DNA of 64,000 nucleotides from Zarea fungicola (Eukaryota; Ascomycota; Sordariomycetes; Hypocreales; Cordycipitaceae): the NCBI GenBank assembly GCA_900169235.1, contig FWCC01000249.1:1-64000 (forward strand), written 5' to 3'. Below are positions 46,221 through 58,049 of the stretch, piece by piece (the first letter of the stretch is position 1; each line of letters opens with the position of its first letter). The translations under genes were made by a program, and so were the position numbers. The notes under the pieces are model-generated. The model was given only the letters and a program-made list of their open reading frames with translations, had not been told where the DNA came from and did no database searches.

Positions 46221-47494
46221 TTACACCTTTTTGCCCTGCCTCAACAGATCGGATACTTTGGGAGGCAGCACAAGCTGACTCCGATCATTTCTCTTATAAA
46301 AGTCCACCAAGCTAATCGCCGTCTGCTCCGGCAGATCCTCATGGATAAAGTGTCCCGCCTCTGGAAATACCTGCAGGTTGTACTTGCCCTGCATCTGCCC
46401 AATCGTCAATTCCGTATCCAGCCGATCCGTGCCCGCCAGCAGAAGCAACTTCCCGCCTTGCGCTGTGAGAAACTTCTTGCTCAGCCCAACGAACCAGTCC
46501 TCCCAAAACGGCTGCGTCGCCGCCAGGTCCGTCCGCCAGCGCCACGGCCGCTCCAACCCGGGCACCGCATCCCTGACGAGCAGCGCCGGCACCGACGTGC
46601 GCGCCGACGTGGCGTTGCGCACCGTCCGCGTCCGTATGTGCCAGTCGATGCCCAGCGCCAGGCTCGCGAACCCGGCCGGCCGTGTCGCCAGGTAGGTCTG
46701 CATGCTCTGCAGTGCCTCCATCGCCGAGCCCTCCACAACGTCCAGCACCGCGCTCGCGAGCAGCGACGCGCCCAGACGCCCTGAGCTGGCCAGGTCCATC
46801 ACCACGGCGCCCCCGAGCGAGTGGCCCACGAGCACGACCGGCGGCATCGCGGCCCACCGCATCTGCGTCCGCACCGCGTCCAGCATGAAGGAGAGGTCGG
46901 CGGAGAGCGTCTGCAGGCTCAGGTCCACGCCGTCAGACTCGTTCCTCGTCCTCGTCGAGCCGTGGCCCCGGCAGTCCACCGCGAGGATCCCCGCCGTCGC
47001 CATTTTCTTGCGAATCTCCGACGCCACCACCGCAAAGGACAGGCCCGACGACCCGGCTCCGTGGTGCATCACAAACAGAGGGCCCTTGTCGACTGGCGAC
47101 GTGAGGTAGGCGTGGAATGTGACGGATTGATCCTCTGTTTCCATGTACAGCTCCCGCTCAAAGAACGTAGTCCAGGGAATCGGCTCCAGTGTTCGGCCCC
47201 GAGCCACGCTGCCAAGACTCTTGTGTCAGAACGACAAAAAGACTCTGAGCTGATTTGAAAGAGAAATCAATGAAGAATTTCAACATACCCATTCGGACGA
47301 GCAAATAGTCGTTGGTTGGCAGTTGGAACAATGGTGCCCGTCGACGAAACAGACGATGCCGATGACGCCGAGGATGAATCGTCGTCTGCCACATCCATGA
47401 CGTCGCCTACCACATGGTCCTCTTCCGTCTCGTCAAATGCATCGTGCCCAATTCCGAGCTTTGCTCTTGCCCATGCCCGCTGGAGATCGCTCAT
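46221..47494 (-). CDS. PPE1: Protein phosphatase methylesterase 1 (PP2A)
   Basis: Alpha/beta hydrolase that removes the C-terminal methyl ester from the PP2A catalytic subunit. Spliced model, 397 aa: exon 1 47289-47494, intron 47209-47288, exon 2 46221-47208. The catalytic triad is seen as Ser199 in VGHSLGGAV, Asp225 in SAVLDVVEGSAM and His355 in PEAGHFIHED. The oxyanion-region HHGAGSSGLSF and VDCRGHGST are characteristic of the family. The N-terminus MSDLQRAWARAKLGI matches fungal PPE1; the open frame runs up to 47551 but the Met at 47494 is the better start. The intron joint uses donor GGTATG after RPNG and acceptor GGCAG, the combination that keeps the frame. The acidic Ser-rich linker (20-60) is disordered. 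Housekeeping signalling gene; no evidence of alteration. Confidence 0.93.
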
Positions 47495-50400
47495 CGCATG
47501 CAAGGGACAAGGTCCAGCCGTCAGTCCTCGTTGATGATGAATCTGCTCCAAACGGCTCCATCTTGGACCTTGCTAAGCCGTGGCGCGGGGTTGTGGCGCA
47601 CTGTGGAGAAGGCCTGTTTAAGGTGTGCCAGCACAGTGCAGAAGAATACAGCAGTTTTCGCTGCGCAGATGGGATTTCATTTGCATTCTCTCATTTCTCA
47701 CAAAATTCAGTTTCCATAATTCTTTTTGGTAGTACTCATTGCCAGTGTGAATGGGGGTTTGAGCCACAGTAGATACATCCGCCATTTAGCTAGTAAGCGC
47801 CGACGCTCTCTGATTCAGCACTTGCCAGGACCAACAGTTTATTTATTTCAACCAACTAAGAGCTAAAATGAACGAGACCTTGTTATCTCGTTCATTTTAG
47901 CTCATAGTTACAGCTAGAGAGTGATACTCATCTGCCAGTCTTTGAAATGGTGAACCAGACTATACGTTGAGGACGAGACACAGTTGTGGAAGACGTGCAA
48001 GACGTGGCAGACAGAGCTTGCCGGGAAGTCCAAAAGGATAATATCAAAACATCTGGTAATCAAATCTTTAAAACCGTCAGGTGCTGATTGGCATGGCGGC
48101 GTGACGGCTTGGAATTATCCAAATTGTCACTTATACGTCGGCCTTGCGCCGCCTCATGATCCTCTTATGATTGCATTCAAGCAACCTTTGCATTGCTTGT
48201 TTACAAACTATGCAAATCATTAAATTTGCCCACATCCTCACATCTCGGTCTTACCATCAGGCATTCATCTTGGGCGGATCATGCCTGAGACAAACACAGC
48301 AGATGACCAGTTATGACACCCACGTCTTTGTACCACTCGAAACCGCCATGTTCTTTTCTAGACAATGTTGTATACAACTGCCGCGAGATTGTTATCAGAA
48401 GAAAGGTATGTGGGCGCAATGCAACATCCATCTCGTTTGAGAATTTGGACAAGTCATCTCGCAAACAACACTCGAATGCGGACAACCCTACCTCGAAATA
48501 AAAAGAAGCATGTCTTACATGGGTTACAGGGGTCATAACATCCCCCATACTGTGTCTCTGATTCTAGGCCCCCAATACTGTGGACCACTCGGTATCTAGC
48601 AATCCGGGTAACTAAACATTCGGCCACTATTCGGCAAACTCGATCGGGAGCCAGTTGATTCTGTTCCGCAACCCGCAAAGTAATGCGGATTACGGGGTAG
48701 TTAGATTGGCTCAATAACTCTTCATGAAATAGGCTTCCTGGCAGAAATGCTAGGGTGATGCTAAAACTATTGCATTTTCTGTGTAATAGCACGCAACCGC
48801 ACACGCACAAAAATGACTGAGCTGAAATGGCGATTCTTGTTCAACAATTAGCCCCTGGCACCAGCGCCAATGAAGCGCCAACGCCACAATTTCCGCCCAA
48901 CGCGGGCGACTCGATAGATGCTAAACAGCTGTATTGAGCTCTGCATTTCGTATGGTATGTTTGAGTTGCCCGCAGGTGGTCGGAGTCAGATGGCAGCTCC
49001 CCCAAATTAAGTCGACAGGGGTTCACACAACTATGATTCTCACAAAAAACCGCATCCTCGTGTCGTTGTTGTGACACACGTCAATACCCCCCCCACGCAA
49101 GGCCGGGAGTCGCACACACCACCACACGCGCCGGACAGGGGTTTACGACTTGGCAACCCCCAGACTTGGGAATGCTAATAACCACGCAATGTCTTTTGTT
49201 CCACGGCAGTTTTCTTTCGTTACCCTGGACATGGCCATCGTAGGGATAGCCTACATGCCTCTTCAGGGGGACAGCTACAATTGACACTCGACAGAGCCGA
49301 GAGGAAGCTTGCCCCGTCGGTTCAGGGGATTCAGCTCAGCATTCGCAGGCGAACCAATCAGTCATTCCAAGTGCAGATGGAAGTCGAAGCCAAAGCAGTA
49401 TCGCGTTAGCGCTGAGGCTTATTACTAGTTAGCTAAGAACTAGGAAGAGGAAATGGAAATTCCACATCCCCGCCCTGTCGACAATTACGGAGCAGTGCCT
49501 TGAAATGATTATGGAAGGCTCCGCAGTAACAATTTTAACTACTCCGTAGTTGCCGTCATCTAAACGTAGCTTCTTCGCCGTACGCCGACGCGATAGGGAA
49601 TTTGCGCTTCATAAGCCGAGCGGTTTCAATGCAGTCACGGCATATAACCAATGCTAATGCTGGGATACATCTACTAAAATAGTTGGCTGGAGGATTCGAG
49701 GCTCGTCCAAATTACTAATCAGTTTTAAATTCTTTCGTAATACGTCCTGCCCGGAAAATGGCGATTGTTCATTGGTCTAGTGGCAGAGCATCCTAGCCAA
49801 AGATCTACCAAGAACAAAGTATTGTCGCCAGACATATTACTCGACACATCCATGTCGTTAATTTGTCCCTGACAGCAGCCCCTCTACCTTGTCATTGTGG
49901 AATACCCGCCATATTACGTATTCTGTTACGGATTTGTCCCTTTCAACAGTCATTCAATCCTCTCGCTCAGCACGTCTTCATCAGAAAGCCAAGCCGGACG
50001 TCGCAGTAGGTTGCCATTTTTAGCTCACAACGAACGCTTTTCCGTCTGCTCTTTCAGCTCCCCGCTTACATGGCGACGTAAAAACACTTCCCGTTACATT
50101 GTCAATGGACACGGTCTTCGTGGTGCAGACCTTAGTGCACCCGCGGATGGCTCCCCTAGTACTCTACCAACAGAGCATTTTCATGCGCAGGCTTCAGACG
50201 ATGTGCAGATTGGTTGCGGCCCACAGCGTCGCCTGTCCGAGACCGCTACTCCGTGGAGAGACTAGCCTTCTCGTTCATAGAGGCTCAGCTATCCTGGCCG
50301 GCTTTATTCCGCAGTCTGCCGTGACCATCATTTGTACACGTTAGTGTCCATACTGGCAAAGATTGACATGAACACATAACAAGTGCAGCTGCAACTGAGG

Positions 50401-53400
50401 TCCTACCACAAAAGAAGAGGAGCAGGTTTCCTTTTTTGGCGAGTAATGGTCCTCAGGACGGTCGCACGTACTGTGCACTAGATGAATGACGTCGAGAATG
50501 GACAGGAAGAATAGTAACAATAATAGTTAAAAAGCAATTACCGACCCCTTGACAGTAACATGCAGCCACTTCATCACAACACAGGGCTTGCAGGTGCCAC
50601 AGAGGCGCCGAGCCTGCTCTCCGAGACTGCTCGGCCAAAGCAGCCTTGCTCTGACTGGTTGAGCTTGGAGACTGAGTCTCAGCATCATCAGCGGAATGGC
50701 GGGCTAATTTCTGCTGCAAACGTACACTCCCTAGCAGAGTTGTTTATTTATTCCACAAGTAATTGCTCGAGTAGTTATTTACTACTTGCAGAGATTGAAA
50801 AAGACGAAACTCCACCCGTCTCCTGCGGGAGGGAATATCCGCAAATCGTAGCGCAGCGGCGCCGGGCGTTGCTGGTCATCCCACATGCGCTGATCCACAA
50901 AGACAAAGAACCTTCAAAGAAAGGTCCCATTAATCGGCCGCACTCCTCTCTTTTGTGTTCCAAGTTATATGGTTACAATCACTTGGGGGACGCGGCGGAT
51001 AGACTTTCCCTTGCCAACGGTTGAGCCGGTGCCATGATTTTCCCGTCAAGAGGCATCCCCGTTGTCGTTACACGTGTAATGGAATCCACAGAGCCGGGTT
51101 ATGTGGAACTAGAAACTGGTTTGACAGCATGTCGTCGAGATTTCGTCCCAGCCCGATCCAACAAGCTAATGTCGTGTTCTTGCCTGGTTTTGCCAACCCC
51201 CGCCCATCCATTAAACCAGCAAATGATGGTGGCGTTGGTAGCGCCCAACCAAGTGGTTCGACAGCCCTTTGCCAAGGGCTTTTGCTTACAGGCCAAAAGA
51301 GCCAACTATCTCTTCTGGGGAATATAATTTCATTTTCTTTCGCCTGCTATTTAGCTTATGGAAAAGTGTCAGAGGGTGCTGAAACATGGACAAGGTGGCG
51401 TTGATACGGCAAAAGGATGTAAACAAGGCAAGGCGGCAGTCACAGCCAAAGCCTCTTTGCGGTTAGCATGAATAAACTGGTTGGTACAGAATGGCCATGC
51501 AGGCCCTACGTACATGGTTGTCCCGAGGATTGCATTAGCGCCATGCTGGTGGCAGGGGCTGTCCTGTAGTCTTTTGCCTCAGCCATCATGTCAAGTCCTT
51601 CCTGGCCCGAGTGTGAGTGTGACGCCTGAAGCCTTCCGATGGGCTCGGTCCATCCAGCTGAAGAAGTCACCATCAACTGTTTGTCCCATTGGTGGGGACA
51701 GCGCTGGGCGGGCGCGCACAAATCGGCTGGAGATCCTCCCAAGAACCGGACTGCTGGAACATTGGGCACCACACCTTTGCGGCCCCCTCAGGGACCCCTG
51801 TACGTGGTTGGGCTTGCCCATGACCATGGATGACCCAAGCCAAGGGAATGGCATTGTGCAGACTGACTTGCCTTGGCTTGCAGGCCTCATGATCAGACCA
51901 ACCTGCCTGCAGGTGTTACTTCCGTCTCACACCCATGCCTCTTTGCTTCGTCTGGACCAAACTAATCTGCGGCGTGGTGTCCTCATGGGACAATGGACCC
52001 CAGGAATCGGGGTAGCACCCAGATGCCAAAAGCCCCGATCAACAGGTGATGCAATATGCGTCGACAGCCGTTCACATGCCTGCGCCGGCATTGTACTCTT
52101 CATGGTAATACCTGTACCTCAAGTTTATTACCAAACTCCTGGGATTATGGTCGGATTATTTCCCCGCCACAGGGACCCCCCTTACCTGACTCTTCCTCTT
52201 TCTAAGGCAGCTGAACGCCACATCTTATCCTCAGCTCAGCTGGATTGGCTGCCATATCGCCACCGACGATAGCGTCAACAATGCTTGAGTCGCACCAAGG
52301 CAGCTTTCTACTAACCAAATCAACACAATCTGAACCAGCCCCCGCGCGAGTTGCCCTTTCTGGCACTCATTCCAAGCTCCACAGAGGAGGGGGAGCAGAC
52401 TAGAGACATTATAATTATCTCAACACACAGCGGGCGAAACTAAAACGTAGTCCCTTTTACTGTAACTGTGTATAGTCGCGAGAAAACGAGGTTAGCTAGA
52501 ATTTTCTATCCACACACGGGGGTATCGCCCCCAAAAAAAAAATCTCCAAGAAGGCAAAGGACTTTTGCACATTGTAACCACACCCACCACACTCTTTTGG
52601 GTAAACTTGGTCTTTGTCAGGCTGTCGGGTGGTGCGCAGCTAGACCAGGACATGGGTTGAATGGAGTAACAGAGAGATGAGAGACAGCCGTTTCGTGCCT
52701 TTCCCCCGGTGCCAGTGGCGGTAGACAGGTGTGGCAGCCGGGCAGACCCAGGGCAGTACATTAATAAAGCCTTCTTCATTAAGCGAGAGCTCTGGGGGTG
52801 TGACGACCCAATAAGCAAAAGCTGACGTCTTTAGCAATGCAAGCTTTATGTGTGGCTCTTTCCCACACCCTGCTCTGATATGCCACTCACGTCTCTGTCC
52901 TATTTACCCGCCGTGGTTGGCCCGTCTAACACTATACAACGCAACGTAGGGAGTAGCAACCAGCGGGGATATTATCATATTTGCCCTCGGCCCTGTCTCG
53001 GCCCATGCTTTTGAAGAGATCCCGCCTAGAAGGTGCGTTGAAACTTTAAACTCGCCCGCAAGGAAGCTTCCACCGCCCTGCCGGGGCCGAATCTCGATAA
53101 CTTGGTATTTCCTTTTCCAACTTTGTTTCTCAACCTTTTTTTCCCCGCCAAAAGGGCAAGGGAATCATCGGGTGCTTCCCCACGATGATTTGCAGTGGCC
53201 TGCATGCCATATTTATCAAACTATAACACCCTCGCAATCCAGGCCAGGCCGGAAAACCAGGCCGGAACGCTCTCCAGTTATTCCTATTGGCGGCGGCCCC
53301 CTCATCCAAACTTTCAATGCCCGTGGCAAACAGGCAGCATCAATACTCCAGCCTAGGCCCTTGCCATTTTGTCCCCTAGCATCCGGCCGTGTGCTTTGTT

Positions 53401-53714
53401 GGCAAACTTGCCATCTACGACGTAGGATTTCATCACTGGCAGGATAAAGACAGGATCACTTTCTTGGCAGTCTCGATTTGCCGAGAATACGCAGGCCCTC
53501 TCGAAGACCGACTCTTAATGGCCGTCGACTGATTCTTGCCTCTTCTCGCTATTTTGACATCTCGGGAGCTTGGCGACCATCTATCGTCTTCTCGTCGCAA
53601 ACCGAAATCAGGTGCGAGGCACCCCCCAACATCAATAACAACAATAACAACAGCTTCATCAGTCGACCGTGGAAGAAGCATCAAAACGAGCTGCCCCCAG
53701 ACGGGCGTCGCGAA
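47495..53714. other. 6.2 kb gene-poor stretch between PPE1 and Zn2Cys6 gene
   Basis: Divergent upstream regions of PPE1 and the zinc-cluster gene, 6.2 kb. Seen here: a 24-bp inverted repeat at 47854-47909, a tRNA box A-like motif near 49773, TACTCCGTA at 49540, and a C/G-rich belt at 51480-52270 with a 263-codon open frame. That frame starts with a non-ATG codon, has no domain and is Pro/Leu-rich, so it is not called. No splice chain linking domain-like segments was found. Confidence 0.45.
47854..47909. repeat. 24-bp inverted repeat (hairpin)
   Basis: Two arms, 47854-47877 and 47886-47909, are reverse complements except for one mismatch (A/A at 47859 and 47904). The inner 18 bp (GAGCTAAAATGAACGAGA) are perfect. 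The loop is 8 nt (CCTTGTTA). It lies about 360 bp upstream of the PPE1 start, in non-coding DNA. Confidence 0.9.
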
Positions 53715-55057
53715 ATGGACTCTGCTGACGAGTCTGATCAGCCCAAACAATCGTATGGTGCAGACAGCCGAGGACAAACAAAAATGGCAATAAAATCACA
53801 GGGAAACTCAAGTCCGCTGCTAAAGCGGTCCTATTCAACGCCAACAGTGGGCTCAACGCCCCAAGAATCAGTAGCAGCAGCGACAACTTCCGTTGAGAAG
53901 AAACGAAACAAGCTAGGGTACCACAGAACATCTATAGCATGCAGTAAGTAGACACTGTTGCTCGTCTAACACGCTGTTGTCGGCGGGTCCGAATGCTTTG
54001 CAGCCAACAGCTGGCAGGAGCCCTGTTGAAGCTGAGCCATTAACTAATGCGGTGATACAACAGCCCATTGCCGGCGCAGGAAAATTCGTTGTGTCATCTC
54101 TCCAGAGATGCAGAATCAATGTGTCAGCTGTATACGCCTCAAGAAAGACTGCAGCTTCTCTCCGGTCGACCCACACCCTTCAAAGGACTCTCGAGCAAAG
54201 TCAACCGATCAGGGAACTGGCAGCCCGACATCACCTTCACAGTCATCTTCGCCTGCCGTTGGCACAGCACAGCTGGATGACATGACAGAGGAGCCTGAGT
54301 TTGTGCCAGGACCGGCAACAGATCCGGTAGTGCCTCCTGCTCCCGCTATTGTGCCGTCTAATGCGGGATACGCGGGCGTTAACACTGAAGGTTGGTCAGA
54401 TGCTACACGAGATTACTAAGAGGAACCCCAATGCTGATACTGCTAAACATAGGACTAGTGATGCCAAGTTCTACCGAACGAAACTTTAGTGTCTCATCCA
54501 CGCCAAGTCTTGCCTGGGGATCTGGAGAGCCGAGCCCAGCTACTCTATCTGGGTCCATGGATATGGGTTACGCCTGGCAGCCTTACGGTGCTGACTCTAC
54601 ACCAGCAGAACAAGCCGTACCGTTTGATCCTGGACCGAGCACAGGAGGTCCAGCATGGGTGACGGCAAGAGCGGCTGCTATGCAGCCCAGCAACTGGAAC
54701 TGGGATAGCAACATGCCGCCGCAAGTACCAGCAAGATCATTATCTTTTAGTGGCGGATATGTTAGCCAGCAACAACACCAATTCACCCCTATGCCAAGCA
54801 ATGCGACATTCCATGAAGGAGGGCCAGGCTTGGTAAATGTATTTCCACCTCCTTTACACCAATCCGCAGAATCAGGACCGACTGCCGGCCAAGTCATACT
54901 GGGTAGTCAACCCGGCTGGGAACAGCACCCGCAGCACCATCCACAACAGCACCTGCAACAAAGCTACCAGAACCAGCAATACCAACAACAGCAGCAGCCG
55001 CAGAACATGGAGTTTAATTCGTGGAGTTTGCCACAAGAGGGGCCTCCTCCGATGTGA
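53715..55057 (+). CDS. Zn(II)2Cys6 transcription factor
   Basis: Fungal zinc-cluster DNA-binding regulator, nuclear. Spliced model, 386 aa: exons 53715-53943, 54064-54390 and 54453-55057. The first intron (branch CTAAT, 120 nt) splits codon 77 inside the zinc cluster; splicing gives RTSIACTHCRRRKIRC. All six ligands are present: Cys76, 79, 86, 96, 99 and 106, spacing C-x2-C-x6-C-x9-C-x2-C-x6-C, followed by IRLKKDCSFSPVDPHP. No fungal-specific middle homology region is seen. The rest is a Pro/Ser-rich linker and a Gln/Pro/Gly-rich C-terminus (QNQQYQQQQQPQ), probably an activation region. The second intron uses the weak donor GTTGGT but keeps phase and removes a stop. The start codon at 53715 (MDSADESDQ) is favoured over an upstream open frame. 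Confidence 0.88.
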
Positions 55058-56406
55058 CGACGGCGCCAAAGAACGATGGAGAATGACGGAAGCGTATACA
55101 TATGAATCGATTTGATACCCATGAGACGAATGCAAGCAAATAAGGTGAGAAGCACACCAAATTTCACAGCGTTATAGGAAGTGAAGCTTCAAGCAGACCT
55201 GGTCAAGTTTTGCCAGCAAATAAACGAGTATTGTATGCCTTTGGTGTACTCTTGGGGAATGAGAATAACTTCACATGATTTGAATTAAGGGGATATCGGC
55301 AATAGGGGATGGGGTAACGGATTAGGGACAATCTTGCACAGGGAAATGCATAGACAGCATTGGGGCTTTTATCTACCAAACAGTGGCGAGCATAGAACAT
55401 TGTCAGTGCTTGCATGGAAGCCAGGGGAGGTGCTTGGAATAAGATTTTTGGGTTGGATCTTGGAGTCATTGCATACTAGATGGTGTGTTTTGCTATTTGG
55501 TTGGAGAATTGGGCTATAAAATTTGCATAAAAATCAGGTCCAAGTGATCCTGCAGTAAGGTGCATTTTTCTTAATTTTTCTTAATTTTTTCCTATTTCTT
55601 TTAACGAATTAATGATGTACGCGCAATGTTGATGTGTCTTGGGGCAGTTGCTTTGATTTTCGCGGCTGGCCAAAATTCCCGACGGATGGTTGAAGCAATG
55701 ATTTCTACACGCGATTAAATTGTAAAATGACCTACCTATACTAAAAGAATCAATCTATATTTAAATATTGTTAGTAGTCGCTCTGTTCTGGGTGTCACAC
55801 TGTACCAATCCAAGTCGTCTGCTTTGGACATAACTGCCGAAAAGAGGCAAGCGACGGACTTGATGTTTTAAAGGAAAAGAAAAAGAATAGAACTGTCTTG
55901 AAGGGGAAAAAAAGAAGGAAATCCGTAATTTAATCAATATATCAAGACAACTTGCAGCCCACCCTGACAGAGTTACTCCGAAACGACCCCCAAGCCTTAT
56001 ATTCTGATGCCACTCTCAATTTCGCACCAAAACTACGGAGTACTGTCCTTGGAATAAACTAAATTGATAGTTAAAACCTTAAAAAAATATCAATCAGGCC
56101 CGGGTAACTAAATCTCGTTACCAGTTGGACGGTTCGATTCCGTAAGCCCAAGAAACCCCGTCCCGCATTCCAAATCTGTTTAATCTGTGACCCGCTCAGC
56201 CTGATCTACAAAGGCAACTCCGCGGCATGTTGGCAAAAAGGAGGGGAGACGAATACCTCCTCTGTTCCCATGCTACTTTTTTATTCAGACTTTTTGATTT
56301 CAAATATTATATTCAACAGAGTGTAAGAAGAAGAAAAGAATCAAATTATAAACGCAATCCTAATAAACATTTTTTTATAAGAAAAAAGGCGAAAAGAAAA
56401 GCGACA
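55058..56406. other. Intergenic, AT-rich, with a tRNA T-arm-like remnant
   Basis: Three-prime flank of the zinc-cluster gene and upstream region of the SnoaL-like gene. AT-rich near 55560-55760 and 56040-56090. At 56130-56145 a perfect B-box sequence (GGTTCGATTCC) sits in a small T-arm-like hairpin, with no matching 5' half of a tRNA. TACGGAGTA is at 56034-56042. Confidence 0.5.
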
Positions 56407-56940
56407 ATGAGTCTTTCTCTCCCCGCACACCTGTCCCCATCGCTCAGCGATCGCGAAGCCATCGCCGACGCCATCGCCCGATGCGTTTGTGGCCTGGACA
56501 CGGCCGACAGGGCCCTTTTCCGCTCGGCCTTTACCGAGGACGCCGTCTTCGACCTCAACGGCGCACTGCTCAAGGGTCTCGACGACATTTGCACGGCGTG
56601 CTTCGACGTCGTCTCCAGGCTCGACACGACGCACATGACGAGCAACGTGCGGTCGACGTTTGCGCCGGACGGGCTCTCGGCCACGACGACGGCGACGGGC
56701 GTCGCGCACCACTACCCAGCGGGCAAGGGCCTTGCCATGGAGAATAACGGCACCACGCAGCGGCTTGTGGTGGGCAGCCTGTACTCCATTGAGCTTGTCA
56801 AAGTGGAGGGAGAGGCTGTGGCGGGCGGGCTGCCGTTGTGGAAGGCAAAGATGTGGAAGCTCAAGAGCGTGTGGACGCAAGGCGACTGGGCCGTCATGGA
56901 TGGGCTGCCTGGGGAGAAAATCCCGCCGACGAGCAAGTGA
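56407..56940 (+). CDS. SnoaL-like / NTF2-fold protein
   Basis: Single exon, 177 aa. It matches the SnoaL-like (NTF2 superfamily) fold: LSDREAIADAIARCVCGLDTADRALFRSAFTEDAVFDL at the start, then HMTSNVRSTF, HHYPAGKG, WKAKMWKLKSVWTQGDWAVMDG at the end. Members include polyketide cyclases and small dehydratases or isomerases, but many have no assigned reaction. No catalytic residues can be named with confidence. The Met at 56407 starts just before the first helix; the open frame extends upstream to 56227 through an A-rich region, which I treat as leader. No signal peptide. It is not accompanied by biosynthetic genes, so a natural-product role is not supported. Confidence 0.8.
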   Translation: MSLSLPAHLSPSLSDREAIADAIARCVCGLDTADRALFRSAFTEDAVFDLNGALLKGLDDICTACFDVVSRLDTTHMTSNVRSTFAPDGLSATTTATGVAHHYPAGKGLAMENNGTTQRLVVGSLYSIELVKVEGEAVAGGLPLWKAKMWKLKSVWTQGDWAVMDGLPGEKIPPTSK

Positions 56941-57242
56941 TTGGCAGGTTCATAATAGACAGGAGAATAGCGGCAAAGAGTTCGTGTTCAATTCTCCTTT
57001 GATATCTAGCAATTGATTTTACTGCCGCAACGCTGCTTGGACAGTTTTCATGTCGTGTCAGCTGGTGGCGATCTAGCACTGTATACCGTGTACTAGAATG
57101 CTTAGCCACTTGAAATATTAATCGACTTACAAATTAATTCTACTTCACAGTAGTCTTCCATATTAGAACCACCGAAACCGTTCATCAGAGCTACAGAGTG
57201 GTCACCGGCACCGCGGCTGTAAACCTTGGCTTTGCACACGTG

Positions 57243-58049
57243 ATGGGGACAGGTAGGAATTGCGCCATAGGCATCGCGTCACTGCGACCGGCTTCCATCC
57301 AGCTGTGCTTTGTTTCATCCCCTAAAACTCAACACTTTGGCAGCCGAATCACCTTTAATTGACAGTAGCATCGATCGTCCATGGAATACATGCCCTGAAC
57401 GGGAGACGCGACAACACAGGCAAGCATTTTTCGTCGGCATCCGTCATGACGTGATTGGCGAGTACTACGAGGAGCAACCAGTACCACCATGTGGCAGGTG
57501 AGGAGCAAGCAAAGCAGGTCCCCGTCTTTCTGCGCTGGCGGTGACTAACACGGTGCATTACCATTAGCCACATCCAGAACAACAATTTCACTTGCGATTA
57601 CACCGCGCCCAATCAGTGGTGCTCACCAATGCCGAGTAGGTCGCCTTGCAAGCCACTTCCCTGGCTGCCGTTCTATACCGGAGCTCAGTAGTTGACCGAC
57701 CCGCTGGGACAGGCTAGTGGAAATCCGCGCCGCTCAGCGGACATTTGAAGGAGCTTATATGCGGACTGCGCTGGGCCAGTTTTCTTTTTCTCTTGTCATT
57801 CTCAAAATCTTTACGGGCGAGTTTTATCCCATCGGCGCGCTGTTTTCCGTGTACGGGACTGCCATCTTGTTGGTGGCTGCATATCGTCGATATGAAGGAC
57901 AGCGCCAGTTCTTCACTAAAGAATCCGCGGACGGATTGTTGACGCGGAAGTTTCGCACATCGGGAGATACTGTGACGCTAATGACGATTCTGAGTCTACT
58001 GGCATATACAACGTTGCTTGTACTTACGCTTCGGTTGACAAGAAATTAG
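57243..58049 (+). CDS. DUF202-type membrane protein with doubtful middle exon
   Basis: Best model, 187 aa: exons 57243-57252, 57344-57497, 57568-57635 and 57718-58049. Exon 2 reads AFFVGIRHDVIGEYYEEQP and exon 3 SHIQNNNFTCDYTAPNQW. The last exon has EIRAAQRTFEGAYMRTALGQ followed by three membrane segments (FSFSLVILKIF, FYPIGALFSVYGTAILLVAAY, LMTILSLLAYTTLLVLTL), the DUF202/YidH-like pattern. Function unknown. Two weak points. The only in-frame ATG comes from a 10-nt first exon, inferred because it joins in phase. The intron 57636-57717 contains coding-looking text: it stays open for about 50 nt in the exon frame, then a second frame reads VDRPAGTG, then stops. It may be a once-continuous exon broken by two single-base deletions, so the locus could be a damaged gene. 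Confidence 0.55.

Noticed and set aside
51481..52272. 263-codon plus-strand open frame in the 47.5-53.7 kb gap
   Set aside because: Starts with a non-ATG codon, has no domain, and no splice partner; composition follows local C/G content.
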